From an uncultured Porphyromonadaceae bacterium (lineage in GTDB: Bacteria; Bacteroidota; Bacteroidia; Bacteroidales; Muribaculaceae): a stretch of 64,000 nt of DNA. Within the stretch, counting starts at the first letter, position 1, and each line of letters begins with the position of its first letter. The position numbers were made by a program, and so were the translations under genes. The stretch spans positions 1-64,000 of the forward strand of contig CALDIF010000066.1 in the NCBI GenBank assembly GCA_937901905.1. Direction: 5' to 3'. Below the pieces are notes generated by a model that did not search any database, had not been told where the DNA came from, and saw only the letters and a list, made by a program, of their open reading frames with translations. Below are positions 63,930-64,000 of this stretch, in pieces.

Positions 63930-64000
63930 ATGAGGAAAACAAAAACCATTTTTGCGGTGATGATGCTGCTTTTAGCCCTGCAGGCGGGCGGTGTAACCGC
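63930..64000 (+). CDS. Start of an exported protein (3' cut by window edge)
   Basis: ATG 63930 begins MRKTKTIFAVMMLLLALQAG, a signal peptide; only 23 complete codons are visible. The mature protein and its function lie beyond the window. Confidence 0.6.
   Translation, partial: MRKTKTIFAVMMLLLALQAGGVT

Overview
The window looks like two unrelated pieces of bacterial DNA joined near position 7030-7050. Left piece (1 to about 7.04 kb): every plus-strand gene with a visible start has a Shine-Dalgarno sequence (GGAGG type), and the genes are typical of Clostridia-like Firmicutes. They are the end of a UgtP/MGDG-type glycosyltransferase, a circularly permuted membrane-anchored GH3 beta-glucosidase, a LytTR response regulator with a GHKL sensor kinase, and a GPH-family sugar symporter cut off at the join. 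Right piece (about 7.04 kb to the end): genes lack Shine-Dalgarno sequences, promoters follow the Bacteroidota TAnnTTTG (-7) pattern, and the gene content includes T9SS regulators, DUF1573, DUF4919 and a giant Ig/InlB-repeat T9SS cargo. This is a Bacteroidales genome, perhaps Muribaculaceae (the family is inference). At the join a plus-strand transporter and a minus-strand helicase both lose their C-termini within the same ~20 bp, so an assembly or amplification chimera is the likeliest explanation.

Layout of the Bacteroidales part. 7.04-9.13 kb: truncated UvrD/RecB-type helicase, divergent from a 55-aa ferredoxin. 9.7-18.5 kb: one 2915-codon secreted repeat protein with a T9SS-like C-terminus, preceded by a ~300-nt leader. 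18.9-21.3 kb: membrane pyrophosphatase; then cytidine deaminase. 22.3-31.5 kb: seven minus-strand genes packed like an operon (CotH-dockerin protein, small membrane protein, PorW, PorX, TsaE, BirA, PduO-type cobalamin adenosyltransferase). 31.6-34.5 kb: Obg and an AT-richer DUF4143 ATPase. 34.5-40.6 kb: Mfd, divergent from an MsbA-like ABC exporter overlapping shikimate kinase, then a CAU-anticodon tRNA. 40.6-45.5 kb: Rel, a PgpH-like 7TM-HD protein and a small membrane protein as an operon. 45.7-48.2 kb: MBOAT acyltransferase plus SGNH-like partner. 48.2-54.8 kb: TSCPD protein, then acyl-CoA ligase, GNAT-like protein, two DUF1573 proteins and MeaB, then a Nudix hydrolase. 54.8-59 kb: two divergent zinc-ribbon membrane proteins, one of them in tandem with an LTA-synthase-like phosphotransferase. 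59-63.6 kb: a NapH-NapG-like polyferredoxin, a Tat/lipoprotein aldo-keto reductase, a DUF4919 protein and MiaA. The last 71 bases start another exported protein.

Main themes are type IX secretion (PorX and PorW beside a very large probable cargo), second-messenger control (Rel with a c-di-AMP phosphodiesterase-like gene), envelope modification (MBOAT/SGNH, LTA-synthase-like, MsbA-like) and B12 chemistry (adenosyltransferase and MeaB). I saw no CRISPR array, insertion sequence, phage or rRNA gene. All annotation is by eye from sequence and family knowledge; no database search was run.
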